DNA of 64,000 nt from Parathalassolituus penaei (GTDB lineage: Bacteria > Pseudomonadota > Gammaproteobacteria > Pseudomonadales > Oceanobacteraceae). Shown piece after piece: positions 9,404 through 18,894 of the stretch. The notes beneath the pieces were generated by a model. It did not search any database and was not told the origin of the DNA. It worked only from the letters and a program-made list of their open reading frames with translations. Position 1 is the stretch's first letter; each line of letters begins with the position of its first letter. The stretch covers positions 1 through 64,000 of the forward strand of contig NZ_JAPNOA010000055.1 in the NCBI RefSeq assembly GCF_026626885.1. The letters run 5' to 3'. The position numbers and the translations under genes are program-made.

Positions 9404-10720
9404 TCAGGCAGACTGGTTAGCATTGGCAGCTCGAATGACATCTTCATAGCTGCTTTCAACCACAGTAACGGCTGCCGCAGCCAGAATTTTCTCTACCAGT
9501 TGCTCTTCCAGAGCCAGAGCTTCGATCTGGGACTTCTGTTGAGCGTTGTTCAGGTAGTAGTTGCGAACTTCTTCCGGCTCCTGATAAGTAGCGGCGATTT
9601 CTTCAATCAGTTCGCTTACTTTTTCTTCGGACGGCTTCATGTCAGCAGCTTCGATGGCAGTGCTCATCAGCAGGCCAACCACGACGCGGCTTTCAGCTTG
9701 TGGCTTGAAGATTTCAGCTGGCAGCTGGTTAAAGTCAAATTGCTGACCGCCACCGAATTGCTGAACAGCCTGGCGACGCAGACGATCAACTTCCTGATTG
9801 ATCAGGGCAGCTGGAACTTCGATCGGGTTGGCAGCTTTCAGGCCTTCGATAACCTGGTTCTTGGTCAGGGTGCGCAGAGCACGCTTCAGTTCACGCTCCA
9901 TGTTGGAACGGATTTCAGCGCGAAATTCTTCTTCAGTAGAAGACTCAACACCGAAGGACTTGAAGAATTCGGAGTCCATTACTGGCAGCTCGCCCTTCTC
10001 AACCTTGCTTACTTTTACCTTGAACTGGGCTGGTTTGCCTTTCAGCTCTTCCTTGTGGTAACCCTCTGGGAAGGTAACGTCCAAAGTCACTTCAGAACCG
10101 GCAGCAGCGCCAACCAGACCATCTTCGAAGCCTGGAATCATGGAGTTGGAGCCCAGCACCAGAGTGTAAGCGTTGGCTTTGCCACCTTCGAATGCAGAAC
10201 CGTCAATGAAACCTTCAAAGTCGATTACTACGCGGTCGCCAGAAGCTGCTGCTTCAGAAGACTCGCTCCAGCGAGTGCTCTGCTTGCGCAGGGTATCAAC
10301 CATCTTCTCTACGTCATCGTCAGAAACCTGAGCGGTTTTCTGTTCAACTTGCAGAGCTGCGAAATCACCCAGAGTTACTTCCGGGTAAACTTCGTAAGTA
10401 GCCTTGAATTCCAGATCCTTGCCATCTTCGTCCACAGTTGGTTCGAAGTAAGGCATACCAGCCAGCTTCACGTTGTTCTCCTGAACAGCGGCGAAGAAGG
10501 ACTGTTGCATTTGCTGATAGATGGCTTCGTAGCGAGCCTGTTTGCCGAACAGGCGCTTGATCACTGCTGGAGGAACCTTGCCTGGACGGAAACCGTCGAT
10601 GCGGCGGCCACGGGCCAGTTTCTTCAGCTCTGCTGTTACTTTTTGTTCTACTTCAGCAGCAGGGACGCCAATGGTCATACAACGTTCAAGACCAGAGGTA
10701 GTCGCGATGGACACTTGCAT
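9404..10720 (-). CDS. tig: Trigger factor, ribosome-associated chaperone and prolyl isomerase
   Basis: A 438-residue protein that binds ribosomal protein L23 at the exit tunnel and shields nascent chains. The N-terminal ribosome-binding signature GFRPGKVP is present. The central FKBP-type domain contains GDRVVIDFEGFIDG and PGFEDGLVGA. A C-terminal helical chaperone domain follows. The length is close to E. coli TF (432). It heads the tig-clpP-clpX-lon array. A TATAAT box lies about 75 bases upstream. Confidence 0.97.
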   Translation of the reverse strand: MQVSIATTSGLERCMTIGVPAAEVEQKVTAELKKLARGRRIDGFRPGKVPPAVIKRLFGKQARYEAIYQQMQQSFFAAVQENNVKLAGMPYFEPTVDEDGKDLEFKATYEVYPEVTLGDFAALQVEQKTAQVSDDDVEKMVDTLRKQSTRWSESSEAAASGDRVVIDFEGFIDGSAFEGGKANAYTLVLGSNSMIPGFEDGLVGAAAGSEVTLDVTFPEGYHKEELKGKPAQFKVKVSKVEKGELPVMDSEFFKSFGVESSTEEEFRAEIRSNMERELKRALRTLTKNQVIEGLKAANPIEVPAALINQEVDRLRRQAVQQFGGGQQFDFNQLPAEIFKPQAESRVVVGLLMSTAIEAADMKPSEEKVSELIEEIAATYQEPEEVRNYYLNNAQQKSQIEALALEEQLVEKILAAAAVTVVESSYEDVIRAANANQSA

Positions 10721-10795
10721 AGATGCCTCTCAGATTCAGTGTATTACAGATCATGCCGGCCAACCTTGGTCGGACGTCAATTTGGAAAGCCGCGG

Positions 10796-10801
10796 ATTAT
10801 A
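10796..10801 (-). promoter_or_regulatory. Probable -10 element of the tig promoter
   Basis: A perfect TATAAT on the minus strand lies 76 bases before the tig start. The -35 region at the expected distance is poor (TTTATT), so the promoter may need an activator or another element. The rest of the gap between tig and the tRNA terminator shows no gene. Confidence 0.45.
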
Positions 10802-10904
10802 GCCCAATGGCGAACGTGAATAAATGACCGATAACTGCGATCAATCACGCCATAAAGAAGTATCGAGAATAAAAGCGGAGGAGGATTTTGCGGGAACCAG
10901 AAAC

Positions 10905-10927
10905 GGAAAAACCCGACTTTCGTCAGG
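10905..10927 (-). terminator. Terminator of the tRNA operon
   Basis: On the minus strand CCTGAC-GAAA-GTCGGG forms a six-pair stem with a GNRA tetraloop, followed by TTTTTC. It lies about 35 bases past the last tRNA gene. Confidence 0.75.
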
Positions 10928-10960
10928 CCATTTTATTCATGCATCTAGCGAGGTTTAAAG

Positions 10961-11036
10961 TGGGGTGGCCGATGGGGTTCGAACCCACGACAACAGGAAT
11001 CACAATCCTGGACTCTACCAACTGAGCTACGGCCAC
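10961..11036 (-). tRNA. tRNA-His (GTG), downstream copy
   Basis: The minus strand folds as a complete cloverleaf with anticodon loop TTGTGAT (anticodon GTG). The extra 5' G(-1) at 11037 faces C73, the identity element of tRNA-His. CCA is encoded at the 3' end. Confidence 0.96.
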
Positions 11037-11059
11037 CACATCGCTGCTGGTTACGCCTA

Positions 11060-11136
11060 TGGCGCACCCGGCAGGGCTTGAACCTGCAACCCTCGGCTTA
11101 GAAGGCCGATGCTCTATCCGATTGAGCTACGGGCGC
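11060..11136 (-). tRNA. tRNA-Arg (TCT), downstream copy
   Basis: A 77-base cloverleaf with anticodon loop CTTCTAA (anticodon TCT, reading AGA/AGG). The acceptor stem GCGCCCG pairs with CGGGTGC, with one G-U pair, and CCA is encoded. The D-loop sequence differs from the second copy at 11435-11511. Confidence 0.96.
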
Positions 11137-11159
11137 ATGAAGCCACTATCCGAAGGAAG

Positions 11160-11236
11160 TGGTCGGGGTAGAGAGATTCGAACTCCCGACATCCTGGTCC
11201 CAAACCAGGCGCGCTACCAGACTGCGCTATACCCCG
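11160..11236 (-). tRNA. tRNA-Pro (TGG), downstream copy
   Basis: A 77-base cloverleaf with anticodon loop TTTGGGA (anticodon TGG). The acceptor stem starts CGGGGTA and CCA is encoded after A73. Confidence 0.96.
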
Positions 11237-11332
11237 TTTTTACGCCTGATCAGAAAACTGAGCAGGTTGAAACTTTACTGCAAGATCGCTTTTGCGATCA
11301 AATCCCACACGCGCTGTAAGCGAGGTTTAAAG

Positions 11333-11408
11333 TGGGGTGGCCGATGGGGTTCGAACCCACGACAACAGGAATCACAATCCTGGACTCTACCAACTGAGCT
11401 ACGGCCAC
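11333..11408 (-). tRNA. tRNA-His (GTG), upstream copy
   Basis: Identical by eye to the copy at 10961-11036, including the encoded CCA and the flanking GTTTAAAG segment. It belongs to the second unit of the tandem duplication. Confidence 0.96.
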
Positions 11409-11434
11409 CACATCGCTGCTGACTGCACCAAAAC

Positions 11435-11511
11435 TGGCGCACCCGGCAGGGCTTGAACCTGCAACCCTCGGCTTAGAAGGCCGATGCTCTATCCTGTTGA
11501 GCTACGGGCGC
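11435..11511 (-). tRNA. tRNA-Arg (TCT), upstream copy
   Basis: Same anticodon and stems as 11060-11136, but the D-loop reads AACAGGATA in place of AATCGGATA. The fold and encoded CCA are intact, so it should be functional. Confidence 0.95.
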
Positions 11512-11534
11512 ATGGAGCCACCATCCGAAGAGAG

Positions 11535-11611
11535 TGGTCGGGGTAGAGAGATTCGAACTCCCGACATCCTGGTCCCAAACCAGGCGCGCTACCAGACTGC
11601 GCTATACCCCG
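11535..11611 (-). tRNA. tRNA-Pro (TGG), upstream copy, first gene of the operon
   Basis: Identical by eye to the Pro gene at 11160-11236. It is the first gene behind the promoter at 11653-11681, with about 35 bases of leader. Confidence 0.96.
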
Positions 11612-11652
11612 TTTCTTGCAACTTGCTGAGCTGCCCCGAGCAAGTGATGCGC

Positions 11653-11681
11653 ATATTACGGATGCATTACCGGGTCGTCAA
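11653..11681 (-). promoter_or_regulatory. Strong stable-RNA promoter for the tRNA operon
   Basis: On the minus strand TTGACG (11676-11681), 17 bases and TAATAT (11653-11658) are followed by a GCGC discriminator, the hallmark of stringently controlled stable-RNA promoters. Runs of T and A directly upstream of the -35 resemble an UP element. The remaining sequence up to folD (about 11700-12067) is AT-rich and holds no gene that I can support; it must contain the folD promoter. Confidence 0.8.
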
Positions 11682-12067
11682 CGACTTTTTTCAAAAAAAT
11701 CCAAAAAACCTTAAATTTCATGTTTTTGGTTATAAAACAAACAGTTGCAACGGATATTGCATGAAAATCCGCAGTGTAAAAGCCGGTGATACACAACAGG
11801 GCCAGGCCTCCCCGCTTATTACGTAGAAATGATAAAGAGGAACCTGCTCAAATTTTTCTCAAAGAGCAAAATCCACTACCGCCACCTGAAGCCACACCAC
11901 CCACGACTGCAACATTATCGTTTTATGGTGCTTTATCTCTCGGGATGCAGTGAGAACAGTATCCACTACACTCCTGAATGTGACGATTACCGCCCGCGCT
12001 CTTTGCATAGTTGCAAACGCATGCGAAAATTGCGGCCTTTGATGATTTTTGACAGGTTCCTACTTAC

Positions 12068-12922
12068 ATGACTGCAAAGCTGATTGACGGCAACGCCAAG
12101 GCCAAGGCCATTCGCGAAGAAATTCGCACCCGCGTGGATGCACGCCTGGAAAAAGGTCTTCGCGCCCCTGGCCTCGCCGTCATCCTGGTGGGTACAGACC
12201 CGGCATCCCAGGTATATGTGGCGCACAAGCGTCGCGACTGCGAGCAGGTCGGCATTATCAGCAAGGCATATGATTTGCCAGAAACTACCACACAGCAGGA
12301 ATTGCTGGATCTGATCGAAGAACTGAACCAGGACGCTACTGTTGACGGCATTCTGGTTCAGCTGCCACTGCCAGCCGGATTGAGCTCTTCCGAAATTCTG
12401 GAGCGCATCGACCCGAAGAAAGACGTTGATGGCTTCCATCCGTTCAACATGGGTCGCCTGGCTCAGCGCATTCCAATGCTGCGCCCTTGCACCCCTGCAG
12501 GTGTTATTGATCTGCTGGATGCCACTGGCGTGGATATCAAAGGCATGCACGCCGTTGTCGTTGGTGCTTCCAATATCGTTGGCCGTCCAATGAGCCTCGA
12601 ACTGTTGCTGCGCGGCTGCACCGTTACTACTTGCCACCGCTTTACTGCCAATCTGCAACACCACGTTGGCGAGGCTGATTTGCTGGTTGTGGCAGTAGGC
12701 AAACCTGGCATCGTCAACAGCGAATGGATCAAGCCAGGTGCACTGGTTATTGACGTGGGTATTAACCGCGGCGCCGAAGGCAAGCTGGTTGGTGATATTG
12801 ATTTCGACACCGCCGCCGAGCGCGCTGGTTTTATCACTCCGGTTCCTGGTGGCGTTGGCCCAATGACTCGCGCCAAACTGCTGGAAAACACCCTGTTTGC
12901 CTGCGAAGAACTGCATTCCTGA
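12068..12922 (+). CDS. folD: Bifunctional methylenetetrahydrofolate dehydrogenase/cyclohydrolase FolD
   Basis: A 284-residue cytoplasmic enzyme that converts 5,10-methylene-THF to 10-formyl-THF via methenyl-THF, using NADP. Catalytic and family motifs are [10 protein letters not shown] with the active lysine, [21 protein letters not shown] and the nucleotide-binding [11 protein letters not shown]. The length matches E. coli FolD (288). It is a single gene ended by a strong terminator. It sits next to the tRNA cluster as in Pseudomonas. Confidence 0.98.
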   Translation: MTAKLIDGNAKAKAIREEIRTRVDARLEKGLRAPGLAVILVGTDPASQVYVAHKRRDCEQVGIISKAYDLPETTTQQELLDLIEELNQDATVDGILVQLPLPAGLSSSEILERIDPKKDVDGFHPFNMGRLAQRIPMLRPCTPAGVIDLLDATGVDIKGMHAVVVGASNIVGRPMSLELLLRGCTVTTCHRFTANLQHHVGEADLLVVAVGKPGIVNSEWIKPGALVIDVGINRGAEGKLVGDIDFDTAAERAGFITPVPGGVGPMTRAKLLENTLFACEELHS

Positions 12923-12939
12923 GTTCAGAGCACGCATCA

Positions 12940-12968
12940 AAAAGCCCGATCATTGATCGGGCTTTTTT
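12940..12968 (+). terminator. Terminator after folD
   Basis: AAGCCCGATCA pairs with TGATCGGGCTT and is followed by a T run. The A run on the 5' side lets it act also for the opposing response regulator gene. Confidence 0.85.
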
Positions 12969-13005
12969 GTTTTGAGCAACCGGGGCATTGCAAACCGAAC
13001 AACCG

Positions 13006-13707
13006 TCAGCTTTTGCTACCCGTGTAGCGGTACCCCACCCCACGCACACTGATAATCAGCGCTTCTTTTGAGTCGGCCGTGTCACGCAAGCGAGCACGCA
13101 ACCCCACCATATACTGATCGAGTGCTCGACTATTGGGGAGATGGGCATGACCCCAACCGCGGTTATAGAGTTCATCCCGGGTTACTGCCAAACCTGCCCG
13201 CTGCCATAAGAGCTCCAAGAGATGTAAATCTCTGACGCTGATCAACTGCGACTCCCCGTCCGGAAACAACACTTGCAAGCGCAGAGGATCAATCCGACGA
13301 TTCCCAAACAGGAAGCCGGCTGGTGCCACTTCGTGCTGCAGATACGGCAATCGCCTGCGCATGACCGCTATTCTGGCAATCAACTCCTCCACATCAAACG
13401 GCTTGGTCATATAGTCGTCTGCGCCTGCTTTCAGCCCATCCAGCTTGTCCTTGCCACGACTGCGCGCAGACAGCATCAGGATTGGCATAACCGGATGCAT
13501 CTTGCGCAACCGTTTGCAAAGAGCGTCACCGCTGGCACCTGGCAACTGCCGATCAAGGACACAAAGGTCCGGCATCTGATGAATCAGAATGTTTTCCGCT
13601 TCTTCTACTGACGCGCACGTCAAACAGGCATATCCCTCTTCCGTCAGGAGCATTTCCAGACCAGCTCGCAACGCTGGGTCGTCCTCGACCAACAACAGGC
13701 TATACAT
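13006..13707 (-). CDS. OmpR-family two-component response regulator
   Basis: A 233-residue regulator. The receiver domain has the acidic pair D9-D10, phospho-acceptor D52 in VLDRQLPG and the conserved lysine K102 in MTKPFD. The C-terminal winged helix has the Trans_Reg_C pattern ending VRGVGYRYTG. The frame extends upstream, but the ATG at 13707 has an AGGAGGCGA ribosome binding site and starts the receiver directly at MYSLLLVEDD. It overlaps the 3' end of the sensor kinase gene by eight bases, so the two are co-translated. In Pseudomonas a different OmpR-type system (parRS) sits nearby, between tig and the tRNAs; I cannot assign the signal here. Confidence 0.9.
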   Translation of the reverse strand: MYSLLLVEDDPALRAGLEMLLTEEGYACLTCASVEEAENILIHQMPDLCVLDRQLPGASGDALCKRLRKMHPVMPILMLSARSRGKDKLDGLKAGADDYMTKPFDVEELIARIAVMRRRLPYLQHEVAPAGFLFGNRRIDPLRLQVLFPDGESQLISVRDLHLLELLWQRAGLAVTRDELYNRGWGHAHLPNSRALDQYMVGLRARLRDTADSKEALIISVRGVGYRYTGSKS

Positions 13708-14962
13708 GACAGTCGCCTCCTGTAGCGACCGAACGTCGCTGTGTTTTCGTAGACGCCATCGGCATCGCAACAACAAGCCGATAAAACCGGCCGTCGAATG
13801 TTTGCTGGCAGCGCCATCCGTTCAGTCGCATTTGCCACAAGCATGAACGCAAACCAATGCCCGATTGCCAACGCATGGGTGTCGACTTGTGATTCGACAC
13901 AGCTTCAGACATCCAGCGCAACTCCAGCTTGTTGGCATCGGTGACCAGCCAGATGTGCACGCGCCCTCTCGGCGAATACCTGCAAGCGTTATCCATCAAA
14001 TTATCCAGCACTCGCGACAAGCCACTGACACTCCCACAGACGCTGCATGGAGCCATTCGGGAAATATCGGTGACGACCTGGATACCAGCGTTTTCAAGAG
14101 CAGGTTTCCAGGTGGCAATTTTGGATTTCAGATGGGCCTGAATGACAGAGCACTCAAGATGTGGTTTCTTGTTAAAGTCAAAGACAACGGTATAACCAAA
14201 ACTCCGAAAGTTTGAGAGTTCCAACGCACTCCCCGTCATCAACGACGCCCGCTGCTGTTCGCTTTCGAGAACATCCAGATGTGGCGACACCTGTTCCGAA
14301 TGTCGCCGCAACAACGCCAGATAAAGGCCAATATTGGCAAGCGGCATACGTAAATCGTGCAAAACTTCATCAATACGTTCACACAACCAACGCAGCCGAA
14401 CTCGCAGCAGCAAAACCATGAGAACAGCAAGCGCCGCCAGCAGGCTGACCAGGACCAAAGCAGTCGTAAAAGGAAACCCGACATACTCGTTTGCAGGAAT
14501 ATCGATGTTATTGGCAGCCAACCAGCGTTCAGAGAAGGCCAGACACACGACCAACTCATTTGGAATCGGACTGCAATTAACCCAGGCCGGCCCAGTGCTC
14601 AGATACAAGCGCTGCCAGTTCAATGAGGCATCCATTCGAATGGCATTCATTACCGGGAGCAACTCAGCCAATAAACTGGACTCAGCCCATGTGGTCATAC
14701 CGGAAGCAGACGGAAATATGCGTGCGTCGCCATCCCACATACCCGCAAACTCGACACCATCGCCCTGATATACCAGATTACGCAGGTAAAACGCGGCATC
14801 GTCAGTGGCATTAACCGACTCAACCATTGGCTCCAGACCAGTCAGTTGTTGTCGATACACAGCGTCAAGAGACAAGGGCTGTGTTAATGGAGGGCATATC
14901 TCGCTCAGAAAGGCCGCCAGCAGCGACACCACTACCAGAGCAGAAAAAACAAAATGACGCAT
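13700..14962 (-). CDS. Membrane sensor histidine kinase with degenerate ATP-binding region
   Basis: A 420-residue protein: TM1 at residues 5-20, a periplasmic domain of about 140 residues, TM2 at 163-187, then a dimerisation helix with the H-box HDLRMPLANI (H202). The N-box is clear (LMDNACRYSP, N325). The G1 box, normally DxGxG, is missing: the aligned stretch reads RWMSEAVSNHKS. The F-box and much of the ATP lid are also absent, while a G2-like SGIGL (367-371) remains. The frame is intact, so this is not a frameshift artefact. The ATG at 14962 follows CGGAG; an in-frame TTG lies at 14983. It may be a low-activity kinase, a phosphatase-only sensor or a divergent kinase. The ligand is unknown. 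Confidence 0.8.
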   Translation of the reverse strand: MRHFVFSALVVVSLLAAFLSEICPPLTQPLSLDAVYRQQLTGLEPMVESVNATDDAAFYLRNLVYQGDGVEFAGMWDGDARIFPSASGMTTWAESSLLAELLPVMNAIRMDASLNWQRLYLSTGPAWVNCSPIPNELVVCLAFSERWLAANNIDIPANEYVGFPFTTALVLVSLLAALAVLMVLLLRVRLRWLCERIDEVLHDLRMPLANIGLYLALLRRHSEQVSPHLDVLESEQQRASLMTGSALELSNFRSFGYTVVFDFNKKPHLECSVIQAHLKSKIATWKPALENAGIQVVTDISRMAPCSVCGSVSGLSRVLDNLMDNACRYSPRGRVHIWLVTDANKLELRWMSEAVSNHKSTPMRWQSGIGLRSCLWQMRLNGWRCQQTFDGRFYRLVVAMPMASTKTQRRSVATGGDCHV

Positions 14963-15137
14963 ACAAAACTCCGTTGCAAGCAATCAACGGATAGTCGATC
15001 TTTTCGAATGGCAACGCTACCCACCAAAGGTGCCATGCCCTCACTACCTTGGAGTTGTCAGCAGAATTTCCCCCCCTATTCCGCTGTGGCTGCCCATCTT
15101 TATTTCAAAAATGGCCCAATACTTTTCAAAACCCAAT

Positions 15138-15174
15138 AAAAAAGGCCGCTAACGTTTCCGTTAGCGGCCTTTTT
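15138..15174 (-). terminator. Terminator after cysS
   Basis: AAAAAGGCCGCTAACG pairs with CGTTAGCGGCCTTTTT around a four-base loop, ten bases past the cysS stop. The stretch 14963-15137, upstream of the kinase gene, shows no gene. Confidence 0.85.
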
Positions 15175-15183
15175 GACTATCAG

Positions 15184-16557
15184 TTACTGACGGGACCAGG
15201 TGGTACCCTCAGGACTGTCGCGTAACACAATACCCTTGGCCAGCAGCTCGTCACGAACCGCATCGGCGGTTTTGAAGTCTTTGGCTTTTTTTGCATCGGC
15301 ACGTTTGACGATCATGGATTCAACCCATGCAGCTTCGTCTTCATCCGCACCACCCTGCAGGAATGATTGAGGATCAGACTGCAAGCATCCCAGAACAGAA
15401 CCCAGGAACTTCAGCTGACCGGCCAGAGCCGCCTGTTCTTCACCACTGGTTTTGTTAATAGCACGCGCCAGCTCGAACAGCACTGCGATTGCTTCCGGAG
15501 TATTGAAGTCGTCATCCATAGAGGCATGGAAGCGCTCGGAATACTCGTTGGCCAGATCCTTGACCTCTCCCACTTCGATGCCAGCCAGAGTGTTATAGAA
15601 GCGATCCAGTTTGGTCTGGGCTTCTTTCAGGCTGTCTTCGCTGTAGTTAATCGCGCTGCGGTACTGGCTGGACAGCAGCAGGAAGCGCACAACTTCCGCT
15701 GGGTACTTATCCAGAATCTCGCGAATGGTAAAGAAGTTGCCCAGAGACTTGGACATCTTTTCGCCATCAACACGCACTGCGCCAGCGTGCATCCAGGTGT
15801 TTACGTAACGCTGTCCAGTCGCCGCTTCGGACTGGGCAATCTCGTTTTCATGGTGTGGGAACTTGAGGTCCGGACCGCCACCGTGAATATCGAAAGTATT
15901 GCCCAGGCAGCAGGTCGACATGGCAGAGCACTCGATGTGCCAGCCTGGACGACCAATGCCCCACGGCGAATCCCAATGCGGCTCTTCCGGCTTGGCTGCT
16001 TTCCAGAGCACGAAGTCCAGCGGGTCCTGTTTCAGTTCTTCAACCTCAACACGAGCACCGGCTTCCAGCTCATCCAGAATCTTGCCAGACAGCTTGCCGT
16101 AGCCTTCAAACTTGCGAACCGAATAATACACATCACCATTGCTGGCGGCATAAGCAAAACCCTTGTTGATCAGGGTTTCAGTCAGGCTGACGATGCCATC
16201 AATGTGGGCGGTAGCACGTGGCTCGGCGTTTGGCGCCTCGATACCCAGCAGCTCGGCGTCCTTGTGCATTTCAGCAATAAAACGCTCGGTCAGGGCATCA
16301 AACGGCTCACCGTTTTCCTTGGCACGTTTGATGATCTTGTCGTCGATGTCGGTGATATTGCGGATGTAATTCACTTCGTACCCACGATGGCGCAGGTAAC
16401 GGGCGATCACATCAAACGCCACCATCACCCGCGCATGGCCCAGGTGACAGAAGTCGTACACGGTCATGCCGCATACGTACATGCCAACCTTGCCAGGCAC
16501 CAGGGGAACAAAGACTTCCTTTTGACGGGTAAGGCTGTTGTAAATGGAAAGCGTCAT
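15184..16557 (-). CDS. cysS: Cysteinyl-tRNA synthetase
   Basis: A 457-residue class I aminoacyl-tRNA synthetase that charges tRNA-Cys. The HIGH-type motif is CHLGHAR, preceded by the zinc-ligand cysteine in [10 protein letters not shown]. Further zinc ligands are in WHIECSAMS and the HHENE segment. The class I signature KMSKSLGN is present. It begins six bases after the glnS stop, so glnS and cysS form an operon of two synthetases, in the order seen in Pseudomonas. Confidence 0.98.
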   Translation of the reverse strand: MTLSIYNSLTRQKEVFVPLVPGKVGMYVCGMTVYDFCHLGHARVMVAFDVIARYLRHRGYEVNYIRNITDIDDKIIKRAKENGEPFDALTERFIAEMHKDAELLGIEAPNAEPRATAHIDGIVSLTETLINKGFAYAASNGDVYYSVRKFEGYGKLSGKILDELEAGARVEVEELKQDPLDFVLWKAAKPEEPHWDSPWGIGRPGWHIECSAMSTCCLGNTFDIHGGGPDLKFPHHENEIAQSEAATGQRYVNTWMHAGAVRVDGEKMSKSLGNFFTIREILDKYPAEVVRFLLLSSQYRSAINYSEDSLKEAQTKLDRFYNTLAGIEVGEVKDLANEYSERFHASMDDDFNTPEAIAVLFELARAINKTSGEEQAALAGQLKFLGSVLGCLQSDPQSFLQGGADEDEAAWVESMIVKRADAKKAKDFKTADAVRDELLAKGIVLRDSPEGTTWSRQ

Positions 16558-16563
16558 GAAATA

Positions 16564-18234
16564 TCAGTCCTTACTGAGTTCTTTGTCTTCGCGCAGACCA
16601 ATGGTCAGGTTGAAGACCGGCTTGTCAGCCGTGTGATCAAAACGGTCAGAGACGAAGTAACCTTCGCGCTCAAACTGGAAATGGGTTTCAGGGGCAACCG
16701 CCGCCAGGGCTGGCTCAACCAGGCCTTGCACAACAGACAGGGATTCCGGATTCAGGTATCCCATGAAGTCGCCATCAGTCTTGTCTGGAGTCGCGTGATT
16801 GAACAGACGCTGATACAGACGCAGTTCAGCCGCCACAGCCTTGTCGGCAGACACCCAGTGCACAACGCCTTTTGGCTTGTCGCCATCTTCCGGATCAACA
16901 CCCAGGGTGTTTTCAATCAGTTTGGCGCGCACCAGAACGACGGAACCGGCTTCGTCTTTTTCGTAACCAGTCGCCTCAATTACATAGGAATGACGCAGAC
17001 GGATACGTTTGCCCGGAGCAAATTTCTTCTTGAACTTCTTGGAGTATTCTTCCTTGAAGTCGTCCTGATCGATGAACACTTCGCGGGTGAACGGAATATC
17101 ACGACTGCCCAGATCCAGCTCGTGGTGGTAGGCAGCACTCAAGGATTCCAGATGGCCTTCTGGCAGATTCTCGATCACTACTTTCAGTGGATTGATCACA
17201 CACATGCCACGCGGTGCATTGTGGTTCAGGTCATCACGTACGGCGTGTTCCAGCATCGCCACGTCAACCATGCCGTCGCTGCGGGTTACACCAATCATGT
17301 CACAGAAGTTACGCAGGGAGCGCGGAGTGAAGCCACGACGACGCATGCCGGAAATGGTTGGCATACGTGGGTCATCCCAGCCAGTCACGACTTTGTTGTC
17401 CACCAGAGATTTCAGCTTGCGCTTGGAAGTCACGGTGTAGTCGAGGTTCAGACGACCGAATTCATATTGCTTTGGCTGCGCTGGCACTGGCAGATTGCTC
17501 AGGAACCACTCATACAACGGCTTGTGATCTTCAAACTCCAGAGTACATACGGAGTGAGTCACGCCTTCCAGCGCGTCCGACTGACCATGGGTATAGTCAT
17601 ACGTCGGGTAGATGCACCATTTGTCACCGGTCTGGTGGTGATGTGCCTTGCGGATACGGTACAGGATCGGGTCGCGCAGGTTCATGTTGCTGGAAGCCAT
17701 GTCGATTTTGGCGCGCAGCACACAGGCACCCTCGTCGAATTCACCGGCACGCATTTTTTCAAACAGCGCCAGGTTTTCTTCAACGGAGCGATTGCGGAAT
17801 GGGCTGTCCTTACCGGCTTCGGTCAGGGTGCCACGGAATTCGCGGGCCTGTTCAGGGCTCAGGTCACACACGTAAGCCTTGCCTTCGCGAATCAGGTGCA
17901 GAGCCCACTGGTACAGCTCATCAAAGTAGCTGGAAGCGTAACGAACATCACCATCCCACTTGAAGCCCAGCCATTGAACATCCGACTGGATAGCATCAAT
18001 AAACTCCTGGTTTTCCTTTTCAGGGTTGGTATCGTCAAAACGCAGGTTGCATACACCACCGAACTGCTCTGCTACACCGAAGTTCAGGCAGATGGACTTC
18101 GCGTGCCCTACGTGAAGGTAACCATTTGGCTCTGGCGGGAAGCGAGTCACTACCCGGCTGATCTTGCCGGAGGCCAGATCGTCTTCAATGATTTTGGCGA
18201 TAAAGTTATTGCCGCGGACAGTTGCTTCAGTCAT
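16564..18234 (-). CDS. glnS: Glutaminyl-tRNA synthetase
   Basis: A 556-residue class I synthetase that charges tRNA-Gln. Motifs are the HIGH variant in [17 protein letters not shown] and the KMSKS variant VTSKRKL. C-terminal anticodon-binding beta-barrels follow. An in-frame GTG lies two codons upstream at 18240; the ATG at 18234 ([11 protein letters not shown]) matches the E. coli start better. It is the first gene of a glnS-cysS operon and is divergent from ppiB. Confidence 0.97.
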   Translation of the reverse strand: MTEATVRGNNFIAKIIEDDLASGKISRVVTRFPPEPNGYLHVGHAKSICLNFGVAEQFGGVCNLRFDDTNPEKENQEFIDAIQSDVQWLGFKWDGDVRYASSYFDELYQWALHLIREGKAYVCDLSPEQAREFRGTLTEAGKDSPFRNRSVEENLALFEKMRAGEFDEGACVLRAKIDMASSNMNLRDPILYRIRKAHHHQTGDKWCIYPTYDYTHGQSDALEGVTHSVCTLEFEDHKPLYEWFLSNLPVPAQPKQYEFGRLNLDYTVTSKRKLKSLVDNKVVTGWDDPRMPTISGMRRRGFTPRSLRNFCDMIGVTRSDGMVDVAMLEHAVRDDLNHNAPRGMCVINPLKVVIENLPEGHLESLSAAYHHELDLGSRDIPFTREVFIDQDDFKEEYSKKFKKKFAPGKRIRLRHSYVIEATGYEKDEAGSVVLVRAKLIENTLGVDPEDGDKPKGVVHWVSADKAVAAELRLYQRLFNHATPDKTDGDFMGYLNPESLSVVQGLVEPALAAVAPETHFQFEREGYFVSDRFDHTADKPVFNLTIGLREDKELSKD

Positions 18235-18396
18235 ATACACCCGTTTCAGGTCGAAAATTGAAAGGCCGCCCCGTCTGTTCCGATACAGAGGCGCTGTCAG
18301 GCCGTCAAAAAGCCGCTATTATACGCGGCCTCGTATTTTTTTAGATACCCGTTTTATACCGTGCCCGGCTGCGGGCCTACAACCGGAAGAGACAAC

Positions 18397-18894
18397 ATGA
18401 TCCTGCTCAAAACCAACTTCGGCGACATCAAGATCGAACTGAACCACGAAAAAGCGCCTAAAACCGCTGCCAACTTCGAAGCTTACGTAAAAGACGGCTT
18501 CTACGACGGTCTGGTTTTCCACCGCGTCATCGATGGCTTCATGATCCAGGGTGGCGGTTTCAAGCCTGGCATGAGCGAAAAAGCCGAGAACAAGACACCA
18601 ATCGAAAACGAAGCTGACAACGGCCTGACCAACAAGGCTGGCACCATCGCTATGGCCCGCACCATGGATCCACACTCTGCCAGCTCCCAGTTCTTCATCA
18701 ACGTGAGGGATAACGACTTCCTGAACCACAGCAGCAAAACCATGCAAGGTTGGGGCTACTGCGTATTTGGTGAAGTTGTAGATGGTATGGACGTGGTTAA
18801 CCGCATCAAGGCTGTTAAAACCACTACCAAGATGGGTCACCAGGACGTTCCAGTTGAAGACGTGATCATCGAAAAAGCGGAAATCATTGCCTGA
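18397..18894 (+). CDS. ppiB: Cytoplasmic peptidyl-prolyl cis-trans isomerase B (cyclophilin)
   Basis: A 165-residue cyclophilin without a signal peptide, so cytoplasmic. The catalytic segment [13 protein letters not shown] with the active arginine is present, and SSQFFINV follows. The ATG at 18397 has a GGAAGAG site; the frame is open further upstream but without a start signal. Its TGA overlaps the lpxH ATG by one base (TGATG), so the two are translationally coupled. The ppiB-lpxH pair is conserved in Pseudomonas. Confidence 0.97.
   Translation: MILLKTNFGDIKIELNHEKAPKTAANFEAYVKDGFYDGLVFHRVIDGFMIQGGGFKPGMSEKAENKTPIENEADNGLTNKAGTIAMARTMDPHSASSQFFINVRDNDFLNHSSKTMQGWGYCVFGEVVDGMDVVNRIKAVKTTTKMGHQDVPVEDVIIEKAEIIA

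Larger units (their letters stand above)
10948..11613 (-). repeat. Tandem duplication of a tRNA His-Arg-Pro block
   Basis: The segments starting at 10948 and 11320 each carry His, Arg and Pro tRNA genes in the same order and begin with the same GCGAGGTTTAAAG sequence, an offset of 372 bases. The tRNA bodies are identical or nearly so, while spacers have diverged slightly. The Arg genes differ in the D-loop. This indicates an older tandem duplication with partial homogenisation. Confidence 0.9.

Noticed and set aside
11059-11422. Short open frames across the tRNA cluster
   Set aside because: They run through tRNA genes on the opposite strand and repeat only because the tRNAs are duplicated.
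13700-14962. Frameshift as the cause of the odd kinase C-terminus
   Set aside because: The frame is continuous through the N-box, the G2-like motif and into the regulator overlap, so a simple frameshift does not explain the missing G1 box.
15367-18261. A 964-codon open frame on the plus strand opposite cysS and glnS
   Set aside because: It is antisense to two clear synthetase genes, has no recognisable domain, and arises from codon bias on the opposite strand. Similar long antisense frames opposite ppiD, lon, tig, opgG/D, acnB and aspS were rejected for the same reason.
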